Shown here: positions 24,904 through 39,400 of the stretch, piece by piece
Position numbering within the stretch: the first letter of the stretch is position 1
Layout: each line of letters opens with the position of its first letter
Assembly (NCBI GenBank): GCA_011800805.1
Contig: MPNW01000121.1
Span: 239,164 to 303,163 of the forward strand
DNA: 64,000 bases
Origin: Hirudo medicinalis
Lineage: Eukaryota; Annelida; Clitellata; Hirudinida; Hirudinidae
Reading direction: 5' to 3'
The notes under the pieces: generated by a model
Database searches by the model: none
Told to the model about the DNA's origin: nothing
What the model saw: only the letters and a program-made list of their open reading frames with translations
Translations under genes and position numbers: made by a program

Positions 24904-27900
24904 ATGATAGATTCCATTATTCAAGATTATCTGTCAGTTGCCATAACTGTCATGGCATTTTGTGCTACAGTTTATTTATGGCCAAGGAAGAAGAGCATTG
25001 AACAAAAATGCGTAAATGACCTGGCCAAACAATCTATAGAGATTGAAGTTAGCAATCATTTACCTTATTCCTCGTCATATCTGACAGGCAGTTTAAGTTA
25101 CTGTCAATTTCATATCAACCAGAGTATTTCCTGACTTTTACATTTTTTTTATATCAGGAGTAAGAAAGAGGAAATTTTATTTACATGACGTTAATTAACC
25201 AGTATTGATAAAGGTATAGTTTAAGGTCAGGATTGAACAGGTTGTTTTCGTTTTATAGCCTGGTGTTCGAGCAAGCATTTATGCAGACAAAGATGGAAAT
25301 TTGGAAACTGGTTATTACGAAGGAGTTTACACTGTTTATGATGTTCTTCCAAGAGGACTAAAGATTTCGAGTTAGTTAAATTAGATTACAACGTTGGACT
25401 TAGCCCCTGATGCCTTTAATTCTTTTATAGATGATGGACCATGCTTTGGTCGTAGACATAAAAATTCAAAGAGATATTCTTGGATATCTTACAGTGAAGT
25501 ATTGAGATTTGTTCTTAATGGTTGTGTCGTTTTGTTTGAAAAAATAGGGTGTGGTTGTAAATAATGTTGTTTGTAGATGTAATCAAAAATATAAATCTGG
25601 CGCTCGGCTTAGCTGAATGGGTCGCGTTCGACTGCGGCGTTATTGGCAACAGTCGTAATGTGTCGTCTTCGCAACCCAGCCTGCACCGCCCTTTGGAAGG
25701 GGCGCTATATAAATAGTAGAGCTATTAAAAATTACCCTCATATCCTATTCGGATATAAGGCTCTCAAAACATCGGCTAAATACAAATAAATCATCGATAC
25801 AATTTTTCATTAAAAAAGAAGTGATTTAAGCGCTCCTGATGCTCACGCTTACGGCTCTACAAAAACAGACATATTATTATTAATGGTTGAAGGTCTACCA
25901 TATGGCTCACAGATTTGGCTCAGCTCTCATAATCAAGGGATTAAATCCACAAACTACAACTCGTGTGGGAATATATGCCTATAATTGTCCGGAGGTAAAA
26001 CTATCATTGTTTTAGAATTTGTTTTTCTTAAAAGGTGTTGCATTATTATTCACCAACAGTGGAACGTTGTTGCCCAAGCATGTTCAATGTTCAGCATGGT
26101 CATGGTGCCTCTTTATGACAGTTTGGGAAAAGATGTCTGCTCCTACATTATTAACCAGAGTAAATATGTTTAAAATATTTATGTTGTTAAATTGTATTTA
26201 TTTACTCTGTTATCTTGCTAGTTATTAAACTTAAATATGAATAACTTTTTTTAAGCTGGACTGAGTTTAGTAGTGTGTGGCAATTGGACCAAAGCAAAGT
26301 TTCTCCTTGATAAGGCAGAATTCACCCCGAGCCTTAGCATCATCGTGATTATCAGCAATGAAGATTACAACAACACCACCACCATTTCTAATGCAGATGA
26401 GACAAGAAAATCGTCACTCTTTGTTCAAGTTGTTCGGTTCGCCAAGTCTGTGGATGTGGACATTATCTCATTTGAAGAGATGCTAGTAAGCACTTAAGTT
26501 TAATCGTATATGTTTTTTATATAACTAGTAATGTATACTTAATAATTAATTGTTCACTAATAACATTATTATTATTATTATTTTAATAATTATTTCTACA
26601 TTTGCATTCTGATTTCTACATTATAAAAATAGTTAACGATCTCTCTTGAAAAACCCCTTTTGGCAATTTTCCTGAATTGTCATCAAAGTATTATTTGGTC
26701 GGAAAATGCAGAAGAGCAAGCTGATATTGATCTGAGAAAGTTATCAACTGAGTTACGGCCTGAGTAACTAGTAATAATAATAATAATAATAATAACTAGG
26801 AATTAATAGTTTAATTAAAAAAAACTTTGCCTGTGTATGGATATACATTAGTTTGATTTTCAGCAAATAGGATTGAGGGGACCAGAAGAACTAGTTGTGA
26901 GTACAATCAGTTGTATTTGTATTAATATAATATTTACTAACAAATTAGCTAACATTTGAATAATATTTATTCACCAGTTGCCCAAGCCAGAATCAGAGTA
27001 TACCATTATATATACGAGTGGCACTACAGGTACTTTTTATGTTATTTCCATAGCGTAACTCTCTCGACATAAATGGGTATGCGCAGATGGAGGAGTCTTA
27101 ATAATTTTTAATAAAGAAATCAAAGTATATATATTTTCTGGACAATATGATAGTGTTGAAATATAATATAGTAATAAATTATTCACTTCAAACCTATTGC
27201 AAGGTGATCCTAAAGGTGTTGTTTTGACTCACAAGGCTTTCGTTAACAACATAAATGGACTTGGAGCATGTGATCCAATCTGCAAAGTAATTAGCATTGA
27301 AGTCATTCAAGTAAATCCGAGCTCGTTCGTGTCGATGCACTTCATGTCGTGTTTAAACTGAAGGTTTGCATGACCCGACCTGATCATTTTACTGGAAAGG
27401 CCTGGATTGTTTTTAATATATATGACATTTTAAGATATAAGTAAATTACTTTGAGTCGCATGGTTGAAATCATTGGTATATGATGGTAGTGAACTTTTCA
27501 TCATTATTCACTAGTTTAATCTTCAATAATATTTTTTATTTAATTAATCAATTAATTAGTTAATTATTCCTACCTCAATAATTTTCTTAAATTGGAATAT
27601 TACAAATTACTTCAATGTACTTATATTGAAGTGGATCAACAGAAAAAATGTCATCCATCTTTCATATCTGCCTGCTGCACATGGTTTTGAACGAATGAAC
27701 CAGGTTGGTGGAAAAGATGATTGTTACTTTAAAAAAATTTTATAATCGGTTGTTAAAGTAACTTAAGTACGTTCCAAATCGAGCTTCTTGTACTTGTCAA
27801 TGGAGGAAGGATTGGTTTTGGATGTGGAGATATTAGTCGCCTGATGGAAGACATTGCAGCTCTTCGACCAACTGTTTTTGTGGCTGTTCCAAGAGTGTTG

Positions 27901-30640
27901 AACAGGATCCATGATAAAGTCACTTCTCCTGAACTTATTTATATATTAATATAATTCTACATTCATTTATAAAGTTTCAAATGTATGCTTGGAAATGTAC
28001 TGAAGTAAAGAATATGATCACTGTCACTTAATAATTTTTAACTAAACTTTCAAAAGGTCAATCAGAGTTTGGAGAAGAACTTCACTCGTAGAATAATTTA
28101 TAAGCTCGGAATGTGGAGAAAACTGGCATTGTTAAAACGGTTCGCCACCATTGAGATGATACATGTCACACAATGTGCTATCGATCAGCTGAAAATAGGA
28201 AATATAATTATGCACACTCCTAAACTGAAAACAGTTTTGTTTTCTACCAGGGGAATTATTACAAAAACTACTATTTGGGACTCAATGGTGTTTCATAAAA
28301 TCCAACATCTTCTGGGTGATAGAATAGAACTTCTGGTCACGGGAGCAGCACCTCTTTCAGACCACGTTATGAACTTTGCAAGGGCAGCTTTAGGATGTCT
28401 TGTATGTAATACAATAATTGCCTTAGTAGCTTAATAGCCTTAACGGCTAGTGTGATTGCCTTAAAATTAAAAATTTCTAGGTTCAAGAGGGCTATGGTCT
28501 TACCGAGCTCTGTGGACCAACCACAGTAACCTTGCCTTATGAAACTAAATGCGGTAAGGTGCATTTAAACCTTCATTATGACATCAGGCCAGGGAGATAC
28601 GTAATTGGTTATTCCACAATTAAATTTAGGTGTTGTGGGTCCTCCTCTTCCATGCTGCCACATCAAGTTGGTTGATGTTCCAGAATTTAATTTTTTTGTC
28701 AAGAACAATATTGGGGAAGTCAGTGAAACTTATTTTACTACTTTGTAATAGCATCTTAAAACAATTGGAATATTTATTTTCAATATAAATTGCCATCAAC
28801 TTGCCTTAAGAATAAATAACTTAGTTGCTCTATTGTCAATCTGGCGATGTATCTGGCGATGATCAGATTATATGTAACTAGCTTTTTTAAGCTGGCTTCG
28901 CCAGTTATATACTTATATAAATTCAGCCAGCTGCTTGCCCTCGAAGAACTGGGCGATTAGGACTGTGCTCCAGCAACGGGACTCGAACCCGTGCCGCCAT
29001 CGTGAGAGGCGAAGTCTTAAACATTAGACCATGCGGGAGCACAATGCTTCTTGCTTTCGGTAGCTCTCGAGTTTAAAGCTCGTATGCTATTTAGGAAAAG
29101 CATAAAGTTGGAAAACTTGAAAGTTGAAAACTAAAAATAGCACAGTTGACCTAAGAATGGCATAAAGAATGACGTGCGCAAATTTCAAGTCGCTACCGTT
29201 CACCACTTCGAAAGAGTTCTTCGGACAGACATATTCATGCACTTTCTGTTTTATATTATAGATTATACTTAATTTTACCAGTAGTGGTTTCTTTATGAGT
29301 TATTCTATTTAACGAGGATTTGTGGATTTATTTACCCCCTGAGAAGGATCTTCAAAAATTATGAAGAGTCCCCCTCCCAGTAGCTGCACTCCCATCGGAA
29401 GTGTACACTTACAAATAACCAAGTTATGTCAATTTGGTCATCAGATGACCAGCTGGGTAGATGTACCCCCGGCTGTTGGGCGACCCCCTCCCCCAGTGAA
29501 AAATTTCTGTATAAATCACTGCGAGGATTTGTAGTGAAATTGAGCCTTTTGTGTTATGTGTTATTGCCTGAGTTAGCAAATTTATTACTAATATTAATAT
29601 TAAGTAGTAATATTAAATTACAACGAAATTATTTTTTAAACTTACTAAATATTGCTTAACAACAAACGAACTGCACAGATATGCATTAAAAGTTCAGCAA
29701 TGATGAAAGAGTATTTCAAGGAACCGGGTAAGACTACCAAGGCCATTGATTCAGAGGGATTCTTGCACACTGGCGACATAGGGTCTTGGGATTCTGTTAG
29801 TCATAAAAATTGTGATATGTAATTGATAAACAAGCACTAATCAGGTATAAGTTGATATAATTTAAGAGATCAATACGTTGAATAACCAGAGTACTTCGTC
29901 TTAAAATTAAATGTTTTTACTTTTAACTTCAGAATGGCACTCTGAGAATCGTTGACAGGATTAAACAAATTTTTAAACTAGCGCAAGGAGAATATGTAGC
30001 ACCTGAAGTTATTGAAAATGTTTACAAAGCCTGCAACTTCATAGCGCAAGTTTACGTCGATGGGAACAGCACTATGGTAATAATATGAATGGAACCTGCC
30101 GATTTCACGGAATTTCATCATTTTTCATGCAATCCAGTCAAATCCGGTGGCCATTGTGGTACCCGAGCAAGCTTATCTCATGATATGGGCGCAGAAAAGC
30201 TTTCCGACTGAAGTGACATTTGCTGAACTATGTAAAAATCAAGTGAGTGATCAAACTTAATAAAGGCAAGCTTTGCCATCCGTACTGTGTTTATATCTTT
30301 CAGAATGTCAAGAAGATGCTCTTAAATGAGATGCTGGCAGAGGGTAACCATGCTAAGCTAAAGGGTTACGAACAGGTAACTATGAAATATCATACTCCTT
30401 TTTGCTCAGGTGAAATTAGATAGCCAGAGGCCAACCATACTCAACCCATCCCACATCGTTTTTGACATTCACCTACAAACCTGACTTCAGAAGCCACATT
30501 TATTTCAGGTTAAAGAAATCTTTATAACCGACACACCTTTCTCTGTTGAAAATGGTCTGATGGCTTCAACCATGAAGCTCAAGCGTGGGATGATAAGACA
30601 CAGATACAGAAAAGAACTATCTAGGATGTGCAACACTTGA
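24904..30640 (+). CDS. ACSL: Long-chain-fatty-acid-CoA ligase (ACSL1/5/6 type)
   Basis: Activates long-chain fatty acids to acyl-CoA using ATP, on ER or mitochondrial outer membranes. Exons: 24904-25047, 25259-25370, 25431-25498, 25893-25994, 26060-26159, 26256-26485, 26864-26896, 26978-27029, 27204-27286, 27632-27703, 27784-27918, 28057-28139, 28251-28401, 28481-28553, 28630-28718, 29679-29795, 29933-30076, 30138-30242, 30304-30375, 30509-30640. They total 698 aa, the length of human ACSL1. Residues 1-25 form an N-terminal membrane anchor. The ATP/AMP loop YTSGTTG is near 275, YGLTEL near 460, HTGDIG near 540, and the A10 lysine motif TMKLKRG near 675. All catalytic motifs are intact, so it should be active. 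Start chosen as the only ATG before the hydrophobic segment that splices in phase. Confidence 0.93.
25595..25870 (-). repeat. Short interspersed repeat (SINE-like), copy 1
   Basis: Lies in the ACSL intron between 25498 and 25893. Read on the minus strand it has the family's TATATAGCGCC core and GCTGGGTTGCGAA segment, and AAGCGTGAGCATCAGGAGCGC at its left end. On the plus strand its edge contains TTAGCTGAATGGGT and GCGTTCGACTG, which resemble RNA polymerase III box sequences, but their spacing is not that of a normal tRNA. Confidence 0.6.
28965..29042 (-). tRNA. tRNA-Glu(CUC)-like sequence, probably a pseudogene
   Basis: On the minus strand the acceptor stem is perfect: GTGCTCC at 5' pairs with GGAGCAC at 3'. 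The B box GGTTCGAGTCC and the A-box region TGGTCTAATGTTTAAGA are good. The anticodon stem TCGCC/GGCGG closes a nine-base loop TCTCACGAT instead of seven, giving an off-register CUC as in tRNA-Glu. It sits in a 960-base ACSL intron with no T-run terminator just downstream. I read it as a tRNA-derived element or pseudogene, though an unusual functional tRNA is not excluded. Confidence 0.45.
29330..29510. other. C-rich patch in an ACSL intron
   Basis: Several CCCCCTC-type runs stand out from the AT-rich surroundings in the large intron between 28718 and 29679. Possibly the end of a dispersed element. Nothing coding was recognised. Confidence 0.3.
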
Positions 30641-30654
30641 TATGAACTCGATAC

Positions 30655-30860
30655 GTTCTAAAATATATTATTATTCGATGAGCCATTGAATACTGCCAGA
30701 ATGTTTCTCACGCTTCTATGTAGCAGAAGTGACAAATTCTATTGAAGCTGTTTGTAAATCGTCATCAGGCCAGGCCAGAGACATGCACTCGGGTGCCTTA
30801 CTGCTGTTTAGGATTTCGACATTCCAACAATTTTCAATGGCTACAACCTTTTCATAAAAT
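30655..30860 (-). pseudogene. Decayed copy of the RACK1 last exon
   Basis: Aligns by eye with 31800-32010, the last RACK1 exon and its 3' UTR: GATGAGCCATTGAA at the 3' end, then CATCAGG-CCAGGCC and GCACTCGGGTGCCTTA. The encoded KAPECMSLAWP still resembles [11 protein letters not shown] of the intact gene. The tryptophan repeat end is lost and stops interrupt the rest. It lies directly after the ACSL stop in the same orientation as RACK1, so it looks like a partial tandem duplicate. Confidence 0.75.
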
Positions 30861-31800
30861 ATATATATATTCATTTTAATCATAAAACTGTTTAGACACC
30901 TCACCAAAATAATTTGATTTACTTAGCCAAATCATTTCGGGTTTACATCATTTTATCTTTCAGCTTAACAGTTTCTAAAAGCCACAAAAAAAAATGCTTC
31001 TTCTAGAGGGCACCTTTATAAGTTTTATAGGAAGGCTTCGGGAAGCTTAAAATATAATCACTTTAGGGGCCATTTTATGACGTCCATGCGGAAAGGGGGA
31101 AGTCCGAACAGAGCGCATGCTTATGGACGGGGGAGAGGGGGTTAGCAGGATGTGGACGTCCACAAACACAATAAACGTAGTAAACATATCGTAAAATAAA
31201 GCTACTGTTTTGACCCATAAATTGCGAGTGAGAACTAATAAATTTTAAACCTAGATGTGTTATTTTGAAGAAAATCATGAATCACTTAGAAAAAATTCTC
31301 AATTAATCTCAAGTCTAGAGTAACCAGTGCAAATGAAAATTTTGTTCAATAATTAGCAGCTGCTGGCAACCTACCATGTGCATTACGGATCGAACTGAAA
31401 CTACTAATTTCAAGTACTTAATAGTCAAAACAACATTTATTATGGAATATCACAATGACTTTCGTTATGATGCCCCTCATTTAAATAATTTACATCGTAC
31501 TTAAGAAATACGTAAATGGAATTTATCATTGATTTAAACTCCAAGAACTTGCTACTCTGACAATCAGTCCAACCACTAGCAACAATACCTAACCTAAGTA
31601 ACCACTACAGAAGTAACACTTTGCACTCATCCATATGCCACTTTACAAGCATTACAAACCTTAATTTAACTGAAACACGACCCTCAGATGGGTATCCCAT
31701 TAAGTTGTACAAACTTAGAACCAGCATCAATACTGACCACACTATAAACTCAAACACTTTCCTCAATGCATTACAAGAAAACTAAGATGTGAAACACAGT

Positions 31801-31806
31801 TTTATT
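31801..31806 (-). terminator. RACK1 polyadenylation signal AATAAA
   Basis: Canonical AATAAA on the minus strand, 34 bases beyond the RACK1 stop codon. A 3' UTR this short is plausible for a highly expressed ribosomal gene. Confidence 0.6.
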
Positions 31807-31839
31807 ATTCAATGAGCCATTGAACTATTAGAATGTTCC

Positions 31840-33134
<1,295 letters not shown>

Positions 33135-33211
33135 GTCTCAACAGATAATGAGAACGTTTAAGAAATCCAAGCGTAGCCGATTCGTCGACGTACGACCGAC
33201 GAGATAAACAA

Positions 33212-33223
33212 GCGGAAAAGGAA
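33212..33223 (-). promoter_or_regulatory. Possible 5'-TOP tract of RACK1
   Basis: On the minus strand TTCCTTTTCCGC lies about 80 bases upstream of the RACK1 ATG. RACK1 mRNAs in other animals begin with a terminal oligopyrimidine tract that couples translation to TOR. The true transcription start is not known here. Confidence 0.3.
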
Positions 33224-33914
33224 CTCACACTAGATTCTAGATATGAAGTTATCGTTATATTTCGAATATTTTTAATTTATAAAAATGCAAATTGATTATA
33301 TTAATTTTTTATTTTAATTTATTAAAGTTAAAGAAAAATTAATCTCATTGCCAGTTTGAATCAACAATAATAATAATATGTTAATCACCAGTCTGACGTT
33401 TTATTAAAAATATGTTAAATATGATATAAAAATTTTAATTTTAATTTTTTTAGTTAAACTTTTGGACCGTTTTGCAAAACGGCTCATACCGCATATAGTT
33501 GCTACGCTTTTTGTCCATATCTCATCCAAATTTATTGTATGTCATGAGTGCTTCATTAAAAAGTCGAAAAAGTAATATTAATTTATTTATTGTTTACGAA
33601 CAGTTTCGCTCTGCATGTTTACGAGTATCGTTTTAGGATCCAAGATCGGAGATTTACAAAAATCGAAATCATCTCTAAGCTAACTTGCTATTCATTATTG
33701 GAAGATATATCTAAACGCTGCTACTCGAGTATTAATTTAATAAATTTTACATGATGGTTTAGAAGGAATATTCTCGCTTTATGTGCGAGTCTTTAACTTC
33801 TTGATTTTTGGCTCTGAAACGCATCGATGGTGTTGGATGATTGGTTGAACGACCGGGTTGTTGTTGGTTTGGCCATTATGCATTTGCGTTATTGTAACAT
33901 GTTACGTTGGGCTC

Positions 33915-33952
33915 AGTTCAATTCAATTCAATTCAATTCAATTCAATTCAAA
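33915..33952. repeat. (TTCAA)n pentanucleotide repeat
   Basis: Seven or so consecutive TTCAA units in the spacer upstream of RACK1. Confidence 0.9.
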
Positions 33953-35707
33953 TAAGACAATCTTTACGGTGGCGTAAGTCCGAATCGCAGGACCTCAAGG
34001 CCTCAGTTCGTGGTCATATTTGCTCTGTTGATCTGGGATTAGAGAAAATGCTCTGTCATTACATGGAATATCTATTATTTGAATATTAGTTACATTGCAA
34101 TTTGATCTTTATTCTTTCATTTTATTTGTCTGGATGTCTTGTTTTGATAAAGCAAGAAGGTAAAATAAAGGACTTCACTTAGAAATGTGCTGAATGTTGT
34201 GTTGGATTTACATCATTAAAAGTGGATTTCAGCTATAAATAGATCAGCAGTAGATGTAACTGATTGTAATTTTTATAAATTGTAGTATGATTATGAATTA
34301 ACCATTAAGAGAAGATAAGCTGTTTAAAAGTTAATACTATAAATTCCTAGTAGGGAATTCCTACCAGTGGCTTTCTGCTCTTGGTGGTTGAGATTTGGTG
34401 TTGGGATTTAGTTTTGGGAGGGCTCGTCCCCCATGTTCGTAATCGTTGACATATTTCAAAGCATGGTCCCTCCATAACTCATTTATTATGTTTTTGAGCT
34501 TTTATTAATTTATAGTTTTATTTTATTTTAATTTTATTATTATAGTTTTATTTATCTACCAAAGTAAAGTTGATTTAAACATCCAAGTATTTTGAGGAAC
34601 TTTCACTGAGCTTGCTTAGCTGGGTGAGGCCACGGTCGTCACTTGTTACAGAGTGAGATAAATGTTGGAGTGAGATAAATGCTGTGGTGAGAGTCCGACG
34701 TACATTTCCAAGGGTTTCCCGTGATTTAACAATGAATTGGCGGCATTTAACCTTGTGATTGACGTTTTAGTAGTCAGTCGAATGATTTGAAGAGTTAGAC
34801 TTGGGAGGCTTCACTAACAATTTGTTGACTAATTTTTGTTTAATCTTAGTAAAAGTTGTATTTTGTTTAAAATATCTTAAAGGACGATTTGATAAGTCGT
34901 AGCTCGAGAAATTTCGGGGCTTGCCAGGTTGTGTTAAATTAAATCGGTAAGGTATATTAGAAACTGATTGTTTACAAGAACTTCATTTTCAGATTAATAT
35001 TTATGACAAGAATATAAAACTGAAATGGGATCCTTCATAATTCGCGGCTTGTTAGGAAACTTTTAAAGATCAGATGTTGGTAGTTGATCGTCGAATGAAT
35101 ATGTAGAAGCATAATGTAATATAAATAGCCTTCGTTGCAAGTTTCACATTGCTCGAGGTGCACGCCGTAACTAGACTCTAGCTGGTATTTCCATTTCTAT
35201 TCGCAAAAACATCGCCATCGTCGTTATCCTCCTCACAACCACCGTCTGTGGCGCCATCGTCAAAGGTTTCATAAATTAGTGTAATTAGCCTAGTGATAAT
35301 TTCAACAAATGCTGACCCTCGGAGATTCCAACAATTCGTAATTGGTTTCTTCAGGCATTACCGGGTCAACTTTTATTTAGGCCTCTTTCTTGTGTTTAGG
35401 GCTTCAAAACAAATGGCTAACGAAACATTGTTCATTCAAAAAAGACTCACCCCTTACAGGAAAGTTCCTTAAAGGAGGGATAGATCATACATGGTAATGC
35501 ACATCCGTATATAACTCCCTCATCACGTAGTTACAAAGAATGCTGATTACACTTGTCGGGAATCATTATAAGCGTTCACATTCCTAATTTGTCGCTAGAA
35601 ATAATTCTAAGTTTTAAACTCGACAGAACTTACTCAAGTCTGGATAAGCTGTTTATAAATAACCACGTGAAAGTTTGCTTTTGAAAAAGGTCTAATTTCT
35701 CTCGGTC

Positions 35708-35902
35708 ATGGATGCAATGTACATCGTCCTTATCATTCTGGCGTTCACCATGGTCTTCTTCATGACTCTGTTTGCCCTCAAATATTCCGGATGTTGTGAC
35801 AAATTCTCGAAGCACTTTCCAGTCAAGCATCAGTCTTTGTTCCACAAACCCGAACATTGTGAGACTTTTGAAGTTTTCATCGTTGAAGTATTGAATGGTT
35901 AA
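35708..35902 (+). CDS. Doubtful 64-aa ORF with one membrane segment
   Basis: Open frame from ATG in a good context (GGTCATGG). It begins MDAMYIVLIILAFTMVFFM, a single hydrophobic segment, followed by a short Cys/His-containing tail. No family was recognised. It could be a micropeptide, a 5' exon of something else, or chance. An ORF of similar length runs on the opposite strand, which lowers confidence in both. Confidence 0.15.
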   Translation: MDAMYIVLIILAFTMVFFMTLFALKYSGCCDKFSKHFPVKHQSLFHKPEHCETFEVFIVEVLNG

Positions 35903-36418
35903 ATGATGATATTTTTCAGCGAGGATTGAAAAACTTCCCGTGGCTTGGATTTGACTGAAATCGCCATCATTCGTTGCCATTCAACCATGCACCATCCGAG
36001 CCTTGAACAGTTTTTTCCCGAGCTTTCTTGTATTTGCTGTGTTTTGTTTCGATGTTTGAATGCTTAATTTCACTTTTAAATATCACGTACGTGCTGCGCA
36101 CGCTTCGAAAGAAATCACTCGCGTCCGATTTTCGTTGAGACTCGACGCTTCTTTGAAACATTTATTTGCCGATGTTGCTTGGATCTCTCTTGTCATTAGG
36201 AGAAGCTTTCAGGTGAGGAGAGACAAAGATTAATTCAGGTGCCGCTCACACCTGGTCGAGGACAGCAGCAGCGTTTCGGTTCCACCAATTCCGATGGACG
36301 ATTCCATGCTGAACGGATAGAAGATGCATCAGTTTTACTTGCAATCGTTGTTACTGTATTTATGATGATCTCATGGAGATACTGTTGGCTCGTTGATGAT
36401 AACAGTTGTTTGTTTTTG

Positions 36419-39400
36419 ATGGAGGCTCATCTTTTCATCCTCCTTGTTTTCTTGCCTGCAGGAGGTGAGGCTGCTTGGAAGTTATTTAAAATTGTCTTTA
36501 AAATCTTAAAAATGCGTATAAATTATAAATTATTTCGGATGTTAATCGTGTTGACCAAAGCACTTTGATCCTGTAAATAACAATATATAGTCATAATGAT
36601 CATACAATGTAAATATACTGTTTTTGCCTGATATTTGTTGCAGTCGGCGGCGATCAACTTGCATTCCTATAAAATGTCATATTTATTATTTCAAACCAAA
36701 CTCATTAGCTTAGAAATTAGAATTGTGGAAATGTAATTATTAAATGTTTTATTTATGAATTATGAAATTATATGTTCTTGACCCTAACCCTTGAATAACT
36801 TTGTAACTGATTGACTTTTAATTCTCGAGTTTCTGATGATCGGCATTGAATAAAATTCGAATTTTTATCGAAATTGTTAACGAAAATAAATCGTGAAAAG
36901 TGATGATGACTTGTCAACTGCTTCATGCATCGGTGACATGCGTGTGATGGTAAATGGCTTACAACAACTAAAACCTCGCATTCCTCATCTTACCGGATGT
37001 AATAGGCATCATCGTCACCATCATCATCATCATCGTTGTTGTTGTCATCATTGTCATCGTCATCACCATACCGACCAGATAGCTTAATGGCTACTTGTTA
37101 TAAGGCATCCCCCTAATGTCCACTCGCGAAAGTCTCACATGAACGGAAGAGCGTCATTAATGGATGATGACCGAGAATGATGATGATGATGATGATGATG
37201 ATGACGATGACGACGATGACGTAAATGGTTGCCATGGAAATTTCCGAACGTTTTCCTGACTACGACGTCGACGATGAGCCTCAGAGGAACTTATTCATGG
37301 CCACAAATTCCTAAAATTTCCAACAAACGCGTGGAATATTATCGTAATTATTGTCCCCATTTCATGCCGCTTTGTTGATGCAGTAATATTTGTGTTTAAA
37401 AAAAGAATCGATGACGGAATTCCCCGACCTCGTGGTTTTCCCGGAAAAACGAACAGTCCAGATCGGTTCCAGTGTGACATTCGTCTGCTTCGACAGCGGA
37501 TTAACTGCTCCTACCCACCCACCTCGACAACCAATGAGGTGGCTCGATCCGGATCTCAAGGTCATCGGGTCAACTTCAGGCAGGTTGGTGTGGGTCGGAA
37601 TGATTCAACGTCACATGGTAATTATGATACTGATGAGTTATTGTTACAATGCATGCTCCCTTAATGAGATTCCAACTAACGGTGATGATAACAGTTATAA
37701 TTAATACGTGACCACGTGACTTGATGACATCATCAGACTTCGTCACGTCCACGAGGTTGGACTGGTGATTGTCATAATACGCTCGATGACTCATGGCAAT
37801 TAACTCCGCCTTTTTCATATAATTAACTCCACCCACTTGCATCGTGAGTCATTCTCGCTTTAGTGTCATTAAGAGGAAGCAATGGCAGAACGTTGTTTAT
37901 GTTTACGACTTAAAGGAGTCGAGTTCGAAACCAAGACACGACCTCAATTTGTAAGAAGGCAAGTCATAAGTTACATATATGCTAGAGTCTTGTTGTCCTT
38001 GATCAGTTATAAAAGTTAATAGATTAATTATTATTCATTAATTCATTATCATCGTCATCAGTACCATCATCGTCGTCATCATCATAGGCTTCAGTCGATT
38101 AAGAGAAAAGCACTTACTCAGGATTCACATGGAAATAATAAATGGGAGCCTTTCCATGCTGCACGTGACGAAAATCAGGTGGTCAGACCGTGGTAAATAC
38201 AGGTGCACTAGGGGGTCAAGAAGGTACAAAAGGTCACCAAGAGGCCATGATCTCAGTATCGATGATTACAGGGAGGCTGAGAGCCGACTGTCCATTCAAG
38301 GTTGTTATTCTGATGCTTGACAGAAACGGTCTGATTGAAACTGTTTGATCGATGAATTTTGATTGAAACTATTTGATTGATGAATTTTGATTGAAACTGT
38401 TTGATTGATGAATTTTGATTGAAACTGATTGAGACTCGTAATCACCTCGTTGTCATGCAGACAAGAACATCATCGTCGGCAGAAAGCACCTTCCTTCTCA
38501 GTCTGTTACCGCCCACAGAGGTTCTGACGTCACACTTCCATGCTCACCTCCCGCAAACACAGAGTGGTTCTTCGGCTTACAACAAATAATTCCAGGTCAT
38601 TCTCCACGTTTCCATGTCATCCATGCTTTTCTTTCTCTTTAATTATTCAAGCATTTTTTGCGCATTTAAGAAAGAAACATTTTTAATTGAAAATCAATTC
38701 CTTTAATGACGGTCCTTATCTCAACTTTCTTTCAGTTGAAGTTTCTTATCCTTGATTTGCAGGAAGTTAATTTTTAATTTTAATTTTTTTAAATTATAAT
38801 TTAATAATACAATAATTCAAAAATTTAATAATTCAGTATTTTAATATTTTAATAATTCAATAATAATTAAACTTCTGTGGAAGCTCTCACGTACTGGACT
38901 GATCTGCGTACGTGTGCAATGACAGCAATAACAGTAACAACCATATTAACGTTGTTGTTAACGTTGCTACTGCTGCTGATCATCATCATCATCATCATCG
39001 TCGTCGTCGTCGTCATCATCATCATCATCATCGTGGTGGTGATAGTGATGATAGTTCTTCAGCAGCTTTCATTTCATTTAATTTTTCCTTTTTTGCTGAG
39101 GTTAATGAGTCACTTCCCATGATTTTAGAAGAATTTCAACCACACGTCTCGAAATAAAATGTCATTCGATGATGACGATTGTGATGACGATATCGATGAA
39201 CATGACGACGACGATGAAAGGTAATGATAATGATTGGCAGGTGGAAGATATTCACTGGTGGAGGAAGGTCTCCACATCAAACAAGTATTACCGGAAGACG
39301 ATGGTGAATACGAATGCACGACTGGAAGGAAGTTCCATAACATTCGACTTGTTGTGCTGGGTGAGCGATGATGATGATGATGGCGATGATGATGATGGTG

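Larger units (their letters stand above)
33224..36418. other. Spacer between RACK1 and the IgSF receptor
   Basis: AT-rich, with a TTCAA pentanucleotide repeat at 33915-33952 and an inverted pair around CCGTTTTGCAAAACGG at 33467-33482. Apart from the small ORF at 35708-35902 I see no coding sequence. Confidence 0.5.

Noticed and set aside
35630..35980. 116-aa ORF on the minus strand upstream of RACK1
   Set aside because: No recognisable domain, no splice or start support, and it overlaps another frame on the opposite strand.
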